A stretch of 64,000 nucleotides of DNA from Chromatiales bacterium (GCA_027076325.1 JALTJZ010000018.1:45771-109770); one strand, 5' to 3'. Shown: positions 17,398 to 28,263, counted from the first letter of the stretch. A program made the numbers and translations. The notes: generated by a model not told the origin, from the sequence alone.

Positions 17398-17737
17398 GCT
17401 TTATATTAGCTAACCATATACCGCCAAATATTTTAAACTAAGTCGCTCACAGTCTCGTGCGCGTTGCTTACTCGACATAAGTGCGACTAAATTGTCCCAA
17501 TTATGGAGCATGTTGCTTTATATTAGCTAACCATATACCGCCAAATATTTTAAACTAAGTAGCTCACAGTCTCGTGCGCGTTGCTTACTCGACATAAGTG
17601 CGACTAAATTGTCCCAATTATGGAGCATGTTGCTTTATATTAGCTAACCATATACCGCCAAATATTTTAAACTAAGTAGCTCACAGTCTCGTGCGCGTTG
17701 CTTACTCGACATAAGTGCGACTAAATTGTCCCAATTA
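17398..17737. repeat. 117-bp tandem repeat, 2.9 copies
   Basis: Three head-to-tail copies start at 17398, 17515 and 17632 with a period of exactly 117; the third stops after 106 bases. Copies are almost identical; one seen difference is AAGTCGCTC in the first copy against AAGTAGCTC in the second and third. There is no open frame through the array. Each copy ends with AGTGCGACTAAATTGTCC plus flank; only in the last is this followed by the complementary AGTCGCACT, forming the hairpin at 17714-17746. It fills nearly all of the space between the DLH-fold gene and fba. Confidence 0.93.
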
Positions 17738-17746
17738 AGTCGCACT
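17714..17746. repeat. Long hairpin at the end of the tandem array
   Basis: AGTGCGACT (17714-17722) pairs with AGTCGCACT (17738-17746), and AATTG (17724-17728) pairs with CAATT (17732-17736). One A-A mismatch lies between the two stem parts and the loop is three bases. The fba terminator adjoins it. On the fba transcript this would be a second hairpin downstream of the U-run. Confidence 0.75.
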
Positions 17747-17771
17747 AAAAAAGGGAGCTATAAAGCTCCCT
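17747..17771 (-). terminator. Intrinsic terminator of fba
   Basis: On the minus strand GGGAGC, a six-base loop and GCTCCC (17770-17753) are followed at once by six T residues. This is a standard rho-independent terminator 22 bases after the fba stop and would end the tkt-gap-pgk-pyk-fba transcript. Confidence 0.9.
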
Positions 17772-17792
17772 CTGTTTATCGTTGCAAATACT

Positions 17793-18830
17793 TTATTTGT
17801 AAAAATCAATCATGGTTTCTAACGATTTAACCTTGATTTTATCTGCATGACCCGCAGAACCAAAAGCTTCATAACGTGCTTTGCATATTTCTTTCATTGC
17901 TGCAGTTGATTCTTTTAAGAACTTACGTGGGTCAAAGTTACTTGGGTTTTCCTGTAAGTGACGACGAACAGAACCTGTGGAAGCCATACGTAAATCCGTA
18001 TCAATATTAACTTTACGTACACCGGATTTAATGCCTTTAACAATCTCTTCAACAGGCACGCCATAGGTTTGTTTCATGTCGCCGCCGAAATCATTAATGA
18101 TTTTTAACCACTCCTGAGGTACTGAAGATGAACCATGCATAACAAGGTGCGTATTTGGCAATTTCGCATGAATTTCCTCGATACGATCAATACGTAAAAC
18201 TTCACCAGTAGGCTCCTGAGTAAATTTATAAGCACCATGTGATGTACCAATAGCAATAGCAAGTGCATCAACACCCGTTGCGTCAACGAAGTCAGCCGCT
18301 TCGTCAACACCGGTTAACAACTGATCTATGTCCAGCTTACCTTCTGCGCCGTGACCATCTTCTTCACCCATTTCACCGGTTTCCAGAGAACCCAGGCAAC
18401 CGAGTTCACCTTCAACTGAAACACCACCCGCATGAGCCATTTTTACAACTTCTTTTGTTACTGCTACGTTGTATTCAAAGCTTGCAGGTGTTTTCATGTC
18501 TGCTTCTAAAGAACCGTCCATCATTACAGAACTAAAACCGGACTGGATTGAACGCAAACATACAGCGGGTTCTGAACCATGATCCTGGTGCATTACCACT
18601 GGAATATGTGGATACATTTCAATTGCAGCAGCAATCAAGTGACGTAAGAATGGTTCGCCCGCGTATGAGCGTGCACCAGCAGAACCTTGCATAATAACGG
18701 GACTGTTTGTTTCGTCAGCCGCCTGCATAATTGCATGCACTTGTTCCATATTGTTTACATTAAATGCTGGCATGCCATAGTCGTTTTCAGCAGCATGATC
18801 CAGTAATTGTCGTAGAGAAATAAGGGCCAT
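17793..18830 (-). CDS. fba: Class II fructose-bisphosphate aldolase
   Basis: A 345-residue class II aldolase that joins or splits dihydroxyacetone phosphate and glyceraldehyde 3-phosphate (and may also act on sedoheptulose bisphosphate). The start [19 protein letters not shown], the zinc-ligand motif MHQDHG, the Gly-rich [10 protein letters not shown] and the phosphate-binding [14 protein letters not shown] are all present. Length and sequence match the CbbA/Fba subtype of autotrophic and methylotrophic proteobacteria, which is longer at the C-terminus than short FbaA types. It is the last gene of the cluster, 47 bases after pyk. Confidence 0.95.
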   Translation of the reverse strand: MALISLRQLLDHAAENDYGMPAFNVNNMEQVHAIMQAADETNSPVIMQGSAGARSYAGEPFLRHLIAAAIEMYPHIPVVMHQDHGSEPAVCLRSIQSGFSSVMMDGSLEADMKTPASFEYNVAVTKEVVKMAHAGGVSVEGELGCLGSLETGEMGEEDGHGAEGKLDIDQLLTGVDEAADFVDATGVDALAIAIGTSHGAYKFTQEPTGEVLRIDRIEEIHAKLPNTHLVMHGSSSVPQEWLKIINDFGGDMKQTYGVPVEEIVKGIKSGVRKVNIDTDLRMASTGSVRRHLQENPSNFDPRKFLKESTAAMKEICKARYEAFGSAGHADKIKVKSLETMIDFYK

Positions 18831-18877
18831 CTGAGACCTCCTTTCGTTTGATATTAAAAATAGTTGTTATTAAATAG

Positions 18878-20356
18878 TTAACTGTCGTTGTTATTATTAA
18901 TTATTTCGTTCGGGTCAATGGATTGTTCCAGATAACCACCGACTCGTACAATATTCATTGCATTGGTGCCACCACCCACACCCATTAAATCGCCGCGAGT
19001 AATAATGACAAGGTCGCCTTCACGCACAGCGCCACGGCGTAATAATTCATCAATCGCCTCACGACTAACCGCAGCCCGATCTTCGCCATGCGATTCGAAG
19101 CTAACTGGGTAAACACCCCGATACAAAGTTACTTTGCGGCGTGTTTCAACAATGCTTGTTAAAGCATAAATTGGAATGCCGGAACTAATGCGCGACATCC
19201 ATAATGTGGTTGAGCCGGACTCTGTTAACGATGCAATGGCTTTTACGCCCAGATGGTTTGCGGTGTACATGGTTGCCATTGCGATGGCTTCATCAATTCG
19301 TTTAAAGGTAGTATTGATACGGTGGTCTGAACGGGTCACTTCCCGTGATTTTTCAGCTTCGATACAAACTCTGTCCATGGCTTCAATAGCCTTGTCCGGG
19401 TACTTACCGGCCGCCGTTTCAGCTGACAGCATTACGGCATCGGTACCATCGAGTACCGCGTTGGCGACATCAAAAACTTCGGCACGAGTTGGAATCTGAT
19501 TTTCTATCATTGATTCCATCATTTGTGTCGCCGTAATAACTACCCGATTCATGGTGCGACTTAACTGGATAAGACGTTTTTGCACCGGTGGCAAGGCAGC
19601 ATCACCAATTTCAACACCCAGATCGCCACGCGCAATCATAATCACATCCGTTGCTTCGATAATTTCTTTGATGTTATCCATCGCATCTGCACGTTCAATT
19701 TTTGCAACGATATGGGCATAACCACCTGCTGCTACCATTAACTCACGTGCTTCGTTTACATCGGCCGCAGTACGTGGAAAGGAAATAGCCAGATAGTCAG
19801 CTTTTATTTTTGCAGCAAGTTTAATGTCTTCTTTGTCTTTTTCGGTTAAAGCCGCGGCAGACAAACCACCACCCTGTTTGTTAACACCTTTTCTATTCGA
19901 TAAATCACCACCCACAACAACGCGGCAGTTAATTTTACGACCATCGATTGAGTCCACCCATAATACAATGCGACCATCATCAAGCAATAACGTGTCGCCT
20001 CGCTTAACATCATCTACTAATTGTTTGTAACTGCAGCCTACGGCATCGACTGTTCCAGCGTTTACATCCAGATCCATGTCTAAGATAAAATTGCTGCCTT
20101 CTTCAAGAAAAACCTTACCTTCTTTAAATTTCTCAATGCGGATTTTAGGCCCTTGCAAGTCGCATAAAACACCAACCTGTCGGCCATGTGCCCGGGCACG
20201 ATTACGCAACCGCTCTACCGTTTCGAGATGTTCATCTGCACTACCATGAGAAAAATTAACACGAACAACGTCCACGCCTGCTTCGATGATTTTATCTAGC
20301 ATCTTAGCATCGCGGGTAGCTGGACCAAGGGTCGCAATAATTTTTGTTCTTCTCAT
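18878..20356 (-). CDS. pyk: Pyruvate kinase
   Basis: A 492-residue pyruvate kinase (phosphoenolpyruvate + ADP to pyruvate + ATP). MRRTKIIATLGPAT with the substrate Arg, DVVRVNFSHG, the B domain (about 70-170), the catalytic Lys region AKIERADAM, MIARGDLGVEI and VMLSAETAAGKYP are visible in order. Its place among Calvin-type genes is common in gammaproteobacteria and provides an exit from triose phosphates to pyruvate. It is 67 bases downstream of pgk. Confidence 0.95.
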   Translation of the reverse strand: MRRTKIIATLGPATRDAKMLDKIIEAGVDVVRVNFSHGSADEHLETVERLRNRARAHGRQVGVLCDLQGPKIRIEKFKEGKVFLEEGSNFILDMDLDVNAGTVDAVGCSYKQLVDDVKRGDTLLLDDGRIVLWVDSIDGRKINCRVVVGGDLSNRKGVNKQGGGLSAAALTEKDKEDIKLAAKIKADYLAISFPRTAADVNEARELMVAAGGYAHIVAKIERADAMDNIKEIIEATDVIMIARGDLGVEIGDAALPPVQKRLIQLSRTMNRVVITATQMMESMIENQIPTRAEVFDVANAVLDGTDAVMLSAETAAGKYPDKAIEAMDRVCIEAEKSREVTRSDHRINTTFKRIDEAIAMATMYTANHLGVKAIASLTESGSTTLWMSRISSGIPIYALTSIVETRRKVTLYRGVYPVSFESHGEDRAAVSREAIDELLRRGAVREGDLVIITRGDLMGVGGGTNAMNIVRVGGYLEQSIDPNEIINNNNDS

Positions 20357-20423
20357 GTAGTTTTTTTATTTCTCTCTAATGGTTATAAATTGTATTCAAT
20401 TCTATCTTAAATCGGGTTTTATC

Positions 20424-21605
20424 TTAGGCTCGCGCGCGCTCTTCCAATATTGCAACAGCAGGCAGTACCTTGCCTTCCAGGAATTCCAGAAATGCACCAC
20501 CACCCGTTGAAATATAAGATACTTTATCTGCAATATCATACTTATCAACCGCTGCTAATGTATCACCACCACCCGCAATTGAAAATGCAGGAGACTCGGC
20601 AATCGCCATTGAAATTGCTTTGGTGCCTTCACCAAACTGGTCAAACTCAAACACACCAACCGGGCCATTCCATACAATCGTACCCGCATTTTTAATAACT
20701 TCAGCCAGTGCAGCGGCACTGTCCGGGCCAATATCAAAAATCATGTCGTCATCGGCAACATCATTTACACTCTTCAAGGTTGCCTCTGCTGTTTCGGAAA
20801 ACTCTTTGCCACAAACCACATCCGTGGGAACAGGGATTGAGCCCCCTTTCGCTTCTGCTGCTGCTTTTAAGTCTTTGGCTGTTTGCACTAAATCTTCTTC
20901 ATAAAGTGATTTACCTACATTATGGCCATCGGCTGCAATAAAGGTATTGGCAATGCCACCGCCTACAATCAGTTGGTCAACAATTTTTGATAAAGATTCC
21001 AGAACTGTTAGCTTAGTTGAAACCTTTGAACCACCCACAATTGCCACCATTGGACGAGCCGGGTTATCAAGTGCTTTACCCAGTGCTTCCAGTTCACCGG
21101 CAAGTAACGGACCCGCACAAGCAGTGGGTGCAAATTTAGCAACACCGTGAGTAGAGGCCTGTGCGCGGTGTGCAGTACCAAAAGCATCCATTACATACAC
21201 ATCACACAGTGAGGCATAGGCTTTTGATAAGTCATCGTTATTTTTCTTTTCACCCGCATTAAAACGAACATTCTCCAGTACAACAACATCACCATCATTT
21301 AAAGCTGGCTTGTTATCCAGATAATCGGTAACAAGTTTGACTTCTTTGCCTAAAGCATCGGCTAAGTAGTTAACAACCGGTTGCAAAGAAAACTCCGCTG
21401 CAGGTTTACCTTCAGTTGGGCGACCCAGATGAGACATCAACATCACCTGCGCACCAGCATCAATGCAATGCTTAATAGTTGGAAGTGATGCTTCAATACG
21501 TTTAGCACTAGACACTTTGCCATCTTTAATCGGTACGTTTAAGTCTTGACGAATCAATACGCGTTTACCCGCAAGGTCAAGATCAGTCATTTTAATTACA
21601 GACAT
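20424..21605 (-). CDS. pgk: Phosphoglycerate kinase
   Basis: A 393-residue phosphoglycerate kinase. [24 protein letters not shown] and [15 protein letters not shown] form the substrate site in the N-domain, and [17 protein letters not shown] and the ATP-site [14 protein letters not shown] form the C-domain. It works in both directions in glycolysis and the Calvin cycle. A 308-base gap with a large palindrome separates it from gap upstream, so pgk-pyk-fba could be expressed at a different level from tkt-gap. Confidence 0.96.
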   Translation of the reverse strand: MSVIKMTDLDLAGKRVLIRQDLNVPIKDGKVSSAKRIEASLPTIKHCIDAGAQVMLMSHLGRPTEGKPAAEFSLQPVVNYLADALGKEVKLVTDYLDNKPALNDGDVVVLENVRFNAGEKKNNDDLSKAYASLCDVYVMDAFGTAHRAQASTHGVAKFAPTACAGPLLAGELEALGKALDNPARPMVAIVGGSKVSTKLTVLESLSKIVDQLIVGGGIANTFIAADGHNVGKSLYEEDLVQTAKDLKAAAEAKGGSIPVPTDVVCGKEFSETAEATLKSVNDVADDDMIFDIGPDSAAALAEVIKNAGTIVWNGPVGVFEFDQFGEGTKAISMAIAESPAFSIAGGGDTLAAVDKYDIADKVSYISTGGGAFLEFLEGKVLPAVAILEERARA

Positions 21606-21789
21606 GGATGCTCCTAAATTCTTTGTAATGCATTAATTTTAATTTTTAAAAAACTGTTTGGTAAATCGTTTTAATTAAATTCAAAAAGATTTAACAAATA
21701 ATTTTGAAGATTGCCGCCCCTCGTATATACAAGCCACTCGCAATGACAGACCTGTAGTCCTCCCCTATTAACAAAGATTATTAAGAGGG

Positions 21790-21913
21790 AAATAAGCGAG
21801 AGATTTTGTTCTCTGACAAGACGGAGGGATATTTTGAACGCGGAGCATACACCTGTACGTGAGCATTCAAAATGTCCCGACAACGCCGTCAGAGGACAAA
21901 AGATTCGCTTATT

Positions 21914-21914
<1 letters not shown>
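21790..21914. repeat. 125-bp imperfect palindrome between gap and pgk
   Basis: Outer arms AAATAAGCGA (21790-21799) and TCGCTTATTT (21905-21914) pair perfectly; the right one ends inside the gap stop codon. Further paired blocks follow inward: ATTTTGTTCTCTGAC against GTCAGAGGACAAAAGAT, ATTTTGAACGC against GCATTCAAAAT, and a centre around CACCTGTACGTG. The inner block with GAGCATACACCTGTACGTGA resembles intergenic repeats known in gammaproteobacteria. It may act as terminator, mRNA-stabilising hairpin or a small mobile repeat. The rest of the 308-base gap shows no gene. Confidence 0.8.
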
Positions 21915-22930
<1,016 letters not shown>

Positions 22931-22951
22931 TTAAAGGTTTTAAAAATTTAA

Positions 22952-24925
22952 TTACAATACGGATTCAACAGCTTTCACTACATTTTCTACAGTGAAGCCA
23001 AATTCTTTAAATAACTCACCTGCTGGTGCTGATTCACCAAAATGATCAATACCAACAACCGCATCAGCATATTTGTACCATGCATCGGTCACCGCGGCTT
23101 CAACCGCAACCGTTGGTGTACCTTTGCTTAGTACCGATGCCTTATACGCATCATCTTGTGCTTCGAAAGCATTCGTTGACGGCATCGAAACAACTCGAAT
23201 CTTCTTACCTGACATGGCTTCTGCTGCCCCCATTGCCAGTTCAATTTCCGAACCAGTCGCAATGATCACTGCATCGGGCGTACCATCACAATCTTTTAAA
23301 ATGTACCCACCTTTGGCGATATCAGCAATTTGTGCATCTGTACGTGTTTGATGTGCCAAACCTTGACGAGAGAAGATCAAGCAGGAAGGGCCTTCTTTAC
23401 GTTCAGCTGCTTGCTGCCAACATACCGCAGATTCAACCGCATCACATGGGCGCCACACATACATATTTGGAATCATACGCAGTGTAGGAATTTGTTCGAT
23501 AGGTTGATGTGTTGGGCCATCTTCACCTAAACCAATAGAGTCATGAGTGAAAACAAAAATGCTGCGAATTTTCATTAACGCGGCCATACGCAAAGCATTA
23601 CGCGCATATTCAGAGAACATAAGGAAGGTTGCGCCAAATGGAATTAAACCACCGTGTAATGCAATACCATTCATAATGGCTGACATTCCAAACTCACGCA
23701 CACCATAGTTAACATAGTTGGCATCTTCATTATTGATCATCGGTTTGTAACCAGACCATTCGGTCAGGTTAGAACAACCTAAATCGGCAGAACCACCAAA
23801 CAGTTCAGGTAACATTGGAGAATAGGCTTCAATTGATGCAAGTGATGCCTGACGCGTTGCCGGGCTTTTTGCTTCTGCATTCACAGAGGCAATGTATTCA
23901 GCTGATTTAGCCGCCCAGTCTGCAGGTAAATCACCGGCCATTCGACGCTCGTATTCAGCCGCTAATTCAGGAAACGCTGCTTTATACGCTGCAAACTTTT
24001 CATTCCATTCGGCTTCTGCTTTAGCGCCTTTTTCTTTGCAATCCCAACCGGCATAAACATCGGCAGGTATTTCAAAAGGACCGTGATCCCAACCTAATGC
24101 GGCTTTGGTTAAGTTAATTTCTTCTTCACCTAACGGTGCACCGTGACAGGCATGGCTGCCCGCTTTGTTTGGCGAACCAAAACCAATGGTTGTTTTGCAA
24201 CAAATCATGGTGGGTTTGTCGGTCATTGCTTTTGCCGTTTCAATGGCTTTTTGTAGTGCAACAGGATCGTGGCCATCGACATCAGCAATCACGTGCCAGC
24301 CGTAAGATTCAAAACGCTTAGGTGTGTCGTCAGAGAACCAGCCTTCAACGTGACCATCAATAGAAATACCGTTGTCATCCCAGAACGCTATTAACTTGCC
24401 TAAGCCTAACGTGCCAGCAAGAGAACAGGCTTCGTGTGAAATACCTTCCATCAAGCAGCCATCACCCAGAAAAACATATGTGTGGTGATCGACAATGTTA
24501 TGGCCTTTTTGGTTGAATTGACCTGCCATTGCTTTTTCAGCAATCGCCATACCCACACCATTAGTAATACCCTGGCCTAAAGGACCGGTTGTTGTTTCAA
24601 CCCCTGGCGCATAACCGTATTCTGGGTGGCCTGGTGTTTTAGAATGTAGCTGGCGGAAGCTTTTAAGGTCATCAATGGATAAGTCATAACCGGTTAAATG
24701 TAACAATGAGTAAATAAGCATAGAACCATGACCGTTAGACAGAATAAAACGATCGCGGTTGCTCCAGTCAGGGTTGGCTGGATTATGAATCATATTGTCG
24801 TTCCACAATACTTCAGCAATATCTGCCATTCCCATTGGTGCACCCGGGTGACCTGAATTAGCTTTTTGCACGGCATCCATGCTTAAAGCACGAATAGCAT
24901 TTGCGAGTTCTCTACGTGATGACAT
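22952..24925 (-). CDS. tkt: Transketolase
   Basis: A 657-residue transketolase using thiamine diphosphate to move two-carbon units between sugar phosphates. Features are [11 protein letters not shown] near the start, the ThDP motif [13 protein letters not shown], the DDNGISIDG metal site, and the pyrimidine-domain [16 protein letters not shown]. It is the first gene of the tkt-gap-pgk-pyk-fba series. ATG 24925 is preceded by AAGGGAGA with good spacing. No cbbR regulator or RuBisCO gene is in the window, so its use in carbon fixation remains inference from the cluster. Confidence 0.96.
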   Translation of the reverse strand: MSSRRELANAIRALSMDAVQKANSGHPGAPMGMADIAEVLWNDNMIHNPANPDWSNRDRFILSNGHGSMLIYSLLHLTGYDLSIDDLKSFRQLHSKTPGHPEYGYAPGVETTTGPLGQGITNGVGMAIAEKAMAGQFNQKGHNIVDHHTYVFLGDGCLMEGISHEACSLAGTLGLGKLIAFWDDNGISIDGHVEGWFSDDTPKRFESYGWHVIADVDGHDPVALQKAIETAKAMTDKPTMICCKTTIGFGSPNKAGSHACHGAPLGEEEINLTKAALGWDHGPFEIPADVYAGWDCKEKGAKAEAEWNEKFAAYKAAFPELAAEYERRMAGDLPADWAAKSAEYIASVNAEAKSPATRQASLASIEAYSPMLPELFGGSADLGCSNLTEWSGYKPMINNEDANYVNYGVREFGMSAIMNGIALHGGLIPFGATFLMFSEYARNALRMAALMKIRSIFVFTHDSIGLGEDGPTHQPIEQIPTLRMIPNMYVWRPCDAVESAVCWQQAAERKEGPSCLIFSRQGLAHQTRTDAQIADIAKGGYILKDCDGTPDAVIIATGSEIELAMGAAEAMSGKKIRVVSMPSTNAFEAQDDAYKASVLSKGTPTVAVEAAVTDAWYKYADAVVGIDHFGESAPAGELFKEFGFTVENVVKAVESVL

Positions 24926-25371
24926 TGAATGTCTCCCTTAAGGTTTTAAAATCAAAAATATCTGTTATTTATTTGGCCAGCGATTTAGTCGCTACTTAAA
25001 ATCTCTGTGTATTTAAGTGAAAAGTTCAGCCACCCGGCTCGTATTCACAAGCCGGTATTCAATTCGGTATTTCCAGTACTCATTCCGGGCACTCGACCTG
25101 GCCTCTGCCTACCATACCAAGCGATGACAGCCCAACCCACTCAGGCTCCAATCGAACCTATACAAAATGAGCCGGCAATTTTCCCATTTCTACCTCATGA
25201 CAGCAAGCCGAAATGAGCTTTGTTTCGATTTAAGTGGAAATAGTTGCCTTTATAATAAGGTGTACTAAGGACAAGATAAGCAAATTTAATCAAAAAAGGC
25301 TTAAAAACAACGACTTACAAAATTTTACCCATAAAGCCTTTTAAGAGGGTGCGCACGATAAAGGGTTTGTA
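24926..25371. other. Intergenic stretch upstream of tkt
   Basis: 446 bases that should contain the tkt promoter. CCGGCT (25034-25039) and AGCCGG (25050-25055) form a short inverted repeat. A 69-codon frame at 25007-25216 on the plus strand has no family resemblance, no clear ribosome site and unusual Pro-rich content, so it is not called. No terminator or regulator box was identified with confidence. Confidence 0.4.
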
Positions 25372-25935
25372 TTACTCATCCAGCCACTTGATTGAACAGC
25401 CCATACTCGGGATTTGCGTTTTAGGACCATGACCTGTTTGGGCAACCTGCTTCATTGCATCAAACAGGTCACGCTTAACATCACCTTCAGCCGTTTCCTT
25501 ACGACTGGCATCTAAACGGCCACGGTACTGCAATGCCAGTTTGGCGTTATAGCCAAAGAAATCTGGTGTGCAAACCGCTCCATAGGCTTTGGCAACCTGT
25601 TGGGTTTCATCCAGCAAATACGGGAAAGAAAAACCCGCACTCTCCGCTATTTTTTTCATATTATCGAATGAGTCTTCTTCGTACTGGTTAGGGTCATTCG
25701 ACATAATGGCAACACTATTTATACCCAACAACTTTAATTCATTCGTATCACGCACAATACGCTCAAGTACCGCCTTCACGTAAGGACAATGATTACAAAT
25801 AAACATAACCAACAACCCTTTTTCTCCGGCACAATCCTGTAACGACCAGGTTTTACCATCGACACCCGGAAGCGAAAAATCAACCGCAGGTAAATCAAAA
25901 TCGCACACAGGGGTTTCTAAACTGACCATTGTCAC
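25372..25935 (-). CDS. Thioredoxin-fold (AhpC/TSA-like) redoxin protein
   Basis: A 187-residue protein of the peroxiredoxin/thioredoxin superfamily without signal peptide. The active site reads CNHCPYVKAV (Cys47, Cys50), typical of a family of cytoplasmic thioredoxin-like proteins annotated as redoxin-domain or thioredoxin family. GVDGKTWSLQD before and GAVCTPDFFGY after match the same family, the latter giving the cis-Pro loop. Its substrate is unknown. It is a single gene, divergent from rsmJ. Confidence 0.85.
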   Translation of the reverse strand: MTMVSLETPVCDFDLPAVDFSLPGVDGKTWSLQDCAGEKGLLVMFICNHCPYVKAVLERIVRDTNELKLLGINSVAIMSNDPNQYEEDSFDNMKKIAESAGFSFPYLLDETQQVAKAYGAVCTPDFFGYNAKLALQYRGRLDASRKETAEGDVKRDLFDAMKQVAQTGHGPKTQIPSMGCSIKWLDE

Positions 25936-26017
25936 TCTCCTTAATCTAACTATATTTTAAGTATAACGCTGAATAAATTCTCTGGCACCTCTAATCTGTT
26001 CCGTTTACAATTTTATA

Positions 26018-26791
26018 ATGAAAAACCTGGTGACTGTTTGCTTTAAATCCGACAATCTGGCGACGGTTGCAATCTCGTTTGCTGAAAAATACGCTTTACC
26101 CATTGGCTCAATAAACAACGTAACAACACCGTTTATTCTTTATTATAAAGACAGCTTTGTTGAACTGATCGATCGGCAAACCAGCACAGCTATCCATGTG
26201 GACTTTTTATCCGGTACACTGGCACACCGCCGCCAGTACGGTGGAGGTAAAGGTCAGGCTATTGCTAAAGCCGTTGGTTTAAAACAATATAAATGCCCTT
26301 TAAACATACTCGATGCCACTGCCGGACTGGCAAAAGATGCCTTTGTATTGGCTTGTGTGGGTTGTTCAATGACGCTAATTGAACAAAATCCAATTGTCGC
26401 TGAACTGGTTAAAAACGCATTAAGCCGTGCAGAAAACGCAGAAGAGTTTAAAACCATTAAAGAACAGGGCTTTGAGCTTATTAATACTGATGCCGTCGAA
26501 TTTCTAAAAACAACACCCAGCCAACCTGATGTCATTTATATCGATCCGATGTACCCACAACGAAAAAAGTCCGCGGCAGTGAAAAAAAATATGCAAATCC
26601 TGCAAAAGCTCATTTCACACGACAAAGATAAAACGGCCAGTGAAGCCACGTTACTAAACCAGGCCTTAGTAGCAGCTAAAAAGCGTGTTGTGGTAAAACG
26701 GCCAAAAGGGGCGCCCTGCCTGACTGATACACAACCCACCATGAGTATCGAAAGTAAAATAACCCGCTATGATGTGTATGTTTTAACTTAA
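26018..26791 (+). CDS. rsmJ: 16S rRNA (guanine1516-N2)-methyltransferase RsmJ
   Basis: A 257-residue SAM-dependent methyltransferase of the RsmJ/YhiQ family. The SAM-binding motif is ILDATAGLAKDAFVLA, followed by MTLIEQNP with the ribose-binding Glu, and the catalytic strand DVIYIDPMYPQRKKSAAVKK has the DPMYP form of the N2-guanine methylases. AHRRQYGGGKGQAIAKA upstream is also a family mark. It modifies the small ribosomal subunit in the cytoplasm. A strong promoter begins 25 bases after its stop. Confidence 0.93.
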   Translation: MKNLVTVCFKSDNLATVAISFAEKYALPIGSINNVTTPFILYYKDSFVELIDRQTSTAIHVDFLSGTLAHRRQYGGGKGQAIAKAVGLKQYKCPLNILDATAGLAKDAFVLACVGCSMTLIEQNPIVAELVKNALSRAENAEEFKTIKEQGFELINTDAVEFLKTTPSQPDVIYIDPMYPQRKKSAAVKKNMQILQKLISHDKDKTASEATLLNQALVAAKKRVVVKRPKGAPCLTDTQPTMSIESKITRYDVYVLT

Positions 26792-26816
26792 AATAGTGAA
26801 ATACGGCCTATAACTT

Positions 26817-26844
26817 TTGACATCAGCACAATAAGCACTATAAT
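26817..26844 (+). promoter_or_regulatory. Strong sigma70 promoter of metK
   Basis: TTGACA (26817-26822) and TATAAT (26839-26844), both identical to the consensus, are separated by 16 bases. The predicted start near 26851 falls three bases before the first stem of the riboswitch candidate. That agreement supports both calls. Confidence 0.85.
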
Positions 26845-26850
26845 CACATC

Positions 26851-26930
26851 AACAGCGCCGATTTGAATTCAGATTGCGGGCGCTTAATAAGTACGGCTAA
26901 AGCGGCGCACCTGAAACAGGTTCAAATTCA
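26851..26930 (+). promoter_or_regulatory. SAM-II-like riboswitch candidate in the metK leader
   Basis: Stem P1 is AGCGCC (26854-26859) with GGCGCT (26879-26884). Between them lie GATTTGA (26860-26866) and GATTGC (26872-26877). After P1 come TTAATAAGTACG and GGCTAAAG (26895-26902). From memory, SAM-II (SAM_alpha) RNAs share GAUUU, UUGC, a UUAAxAAGU-type linker and GCUAAA in this order and spacing, with P1 of GCGC type. The usual contiguous P2 partner after GCUAAA is not obvious. TTCAG (26868-26872) can pair with CTGAA (26911-26915), and ATTTGAA (26861-26867) with TTCAAAT (26921-26927). A small hairpin ACCTG-AAA-CAGGT (26909-26921) is an addition. The gene controlled makes SAM, which fits. Confidence 0.72.
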
Positions 26931-26968
26931 AAAAACCGCTTTAGTCATCGCTAAAGCGGTTTTTTTTA
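26931..26968 (+). terminator. Intrinsic terminator (attenuator) upstream of metK
   Basis: AAAAACCGCTTTAG (26931-26944) pairs with CTAAAGCGGTTTTT (26951-26964) around a six-base loop and is followed by a T-run to 26967. It lies after the promoter and leader and only 18 bases before the metK start, so it can only serve as an attenuator. Its 5' arm CCGCTTTAG (26936-26944) is also complementary to CTAAAGCGG (26897-26905) in the riboswitch core, giving an alternative antiterminator. Confidence 0.92.
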
Positions 26969-26985
26969 TGTAAAGGAATAAAATA

Positions 26986-28143
26986 ATGAGTGAATACCTG
27001 TTTACATCCGAGTCTGTGTCCGAAGGTCACCCGGATAAAATGGCCGACCAGATTTCCGATGGTGTTTTAGATGCGATTTTAAGCCAGGACAAAACAGCAC
27101 GGGTTGCCTGTGAAACCATGATTAATACCGGCATGGTCGTGTTGTCCGGTGAAATCACCACCAGCGCATGGGTGGATATGCAACAAATTGTACGCGATAC
27201 CGTGAAAGAAATTGGCTATAACAGTTCCGAAATGGGCTTTGATTATGGCTCCTGTGCCGTACTCACCAGCATCGATAAACAGTCTGCCGATATTGCCATG
27301 GGCGTGGACGAAGGCGATGACAAAGAACAAGGTGCCGGCGACCAGGGGCTAATGTTTGGTTATGCCAGCAATGAAACCGATGTGTTAATGCCCGCACCCA
27401 TTACCTTCGCCCACCGCCTGGTTAAACGTCAGGCCGAAGTACGCAAAAACGGTGCCCTCCCCTGGCTTCGCCCCGATGCAAAAAGTCAGGTGACTTTCCG
27501 TTATGAAAATCATAAACCGGTTGGTATTGATGCGGTGGTACTCTCCACACAACACGATGACGATATTGATAATAAGGCGCTGCAAGAAGCTATAATGGAT
27601 GAAATTATCAAACCGGTTTTACCCGCAGAATGGCTGGATAAAAACACTCAGTATTTTATTAACCCAACCGGCCGTTTTGTTATCGGTGGCCCAGTTGGTG
27701 ACTGTGGCTTAACCGGCCGTAAAATTATTGTCGACACTTACGGCGGCATGGCTCGACACGGTGGTGGCGCATTCTCTGGTAAAGATCCATCAAAAGTCGA
27801 TCGCTCAGCAGCCTATGCCGGTCGTTATGTTGCTAAAAATATTGTGGCTGCTGGCCTGGCAGAGCGCTGCGAAATTCAGGTTTCTTATGCCATTGGTGTG
27901 GCCAAGCCAACATCCATTAGCGTTGAAACATTTGGTACTGGCAAAGTGGACGATGCCCGCATTGTTGAACTGGTAAGAGAGCATTTTGATTTACGCCCAC
28001 GGGGTATTGTCCATATACTCAACTTACTGCAACCGATATACCAGAAAACAGCGGCCTATGGGCATTTTGGGCGCGAAGACATTGATGTTAGCTGGGAACG
28101 CACAGATAAAGCTGATGCATTAAAGGATGCGGCTGGAATTTAA
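26986..28143 (+). CDS. metK: S-adenosylmethionine synthetase
   Basis: A 385-residue MetK making SAM from methionine and [23 protein letters not shown] at the start, [12 protein letters not shown], the [19 protein letters not shown] phosphate loop and the C-terminal [14 protein letters not shown] are all present, and the length is normal. AAGGAA lies eight to nine bases before ATG 26986. Expression should pass the attenuator at 26931-26968. The next genes are ahcY and metF, so the cluster holds SAM synthesis, SAH hydrolysis and methyl-folate supply. Confidence 0.97.
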   Translation: MSEYLFTSESVSEGHPDKMADQISDGVLDAILSQDKTARVACETMINTGMVVLSGEITTSAWVDMQQIVRDTVKEIGYNSSEMGFDYGSCAVLTSIDKQSADIAMGVDEGDDKEQGAGDQGLMFGYASNETDVLMPAPITFAHRLVKRQAEVRKNGALPWLRPDAKSQVTFRYENHKPVGIDAVVLSTQHDDDIDNKALQEAIMDEIIKPVLPAEWLDKNTQYFINPTGRFVIGGPVGDCGLTGRKIIVDTYGGMARHGGGAFSGKDPSKVDRSAAYAGRYVAKNIVAAGLAERCEIQVSYAIGVAKPTSISVETFGTGKVDDARIVELVREHFDLRPRGIVHILNLLQPIYQKTAAYGHFGREDIDVSWERTDKADALKDAAGI

Positions 28144-28151
28144 ATAATCTA

Positions 28152-28263
28152 ACCACGGCAGGCAACGAAGTAATCGTCTAAGTTTGATTTCATCAGTAGC
28201 AAGATTGCTTCGCCTACAATGGCTAGTTATTTTAAAGTGTTCTTTTCGCCGTGCCGCCGTGGT
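28152..28263. repeat. Nested palindromic repeat between metK and ahcY
   Basis: ACCACGGC (28152-28159) pairs with GCCGTGGT (28256-28263), with further partial pairing inward. Inside is a second inverted repeat with GGCAACGAAGTAATC on the left and AGATTGCTTCG on the right, of the CATTGCGAAGC dispersed-repeat type. It may end metK transcription or simply be a small mobile repeat. A related outer arm starts the metF-leader repeat at 29869. Confidence 0.6.

Noticed and set aside
17398-17737. Repeat array considered as a CRISPR
   Set aside because: The 117-base units are contiguous with no unique spacers, and there are no cas genes in the window.
25007-25216. 69-codon plus-strand frame upstream of tkt
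   Set aside because: No family resemblance, Pro-rich random-looking composition, no good ribosome site, and it lies in the likely tkt promoter region.
26909-26930. T-loop-like GGTTCAAATTC after a small hairpin, suggesting a tRNA
   Set aside because: No acceptor stem, D-arm or anticodon arm can be drawn around it. The hairpin belongs to the metK leader.
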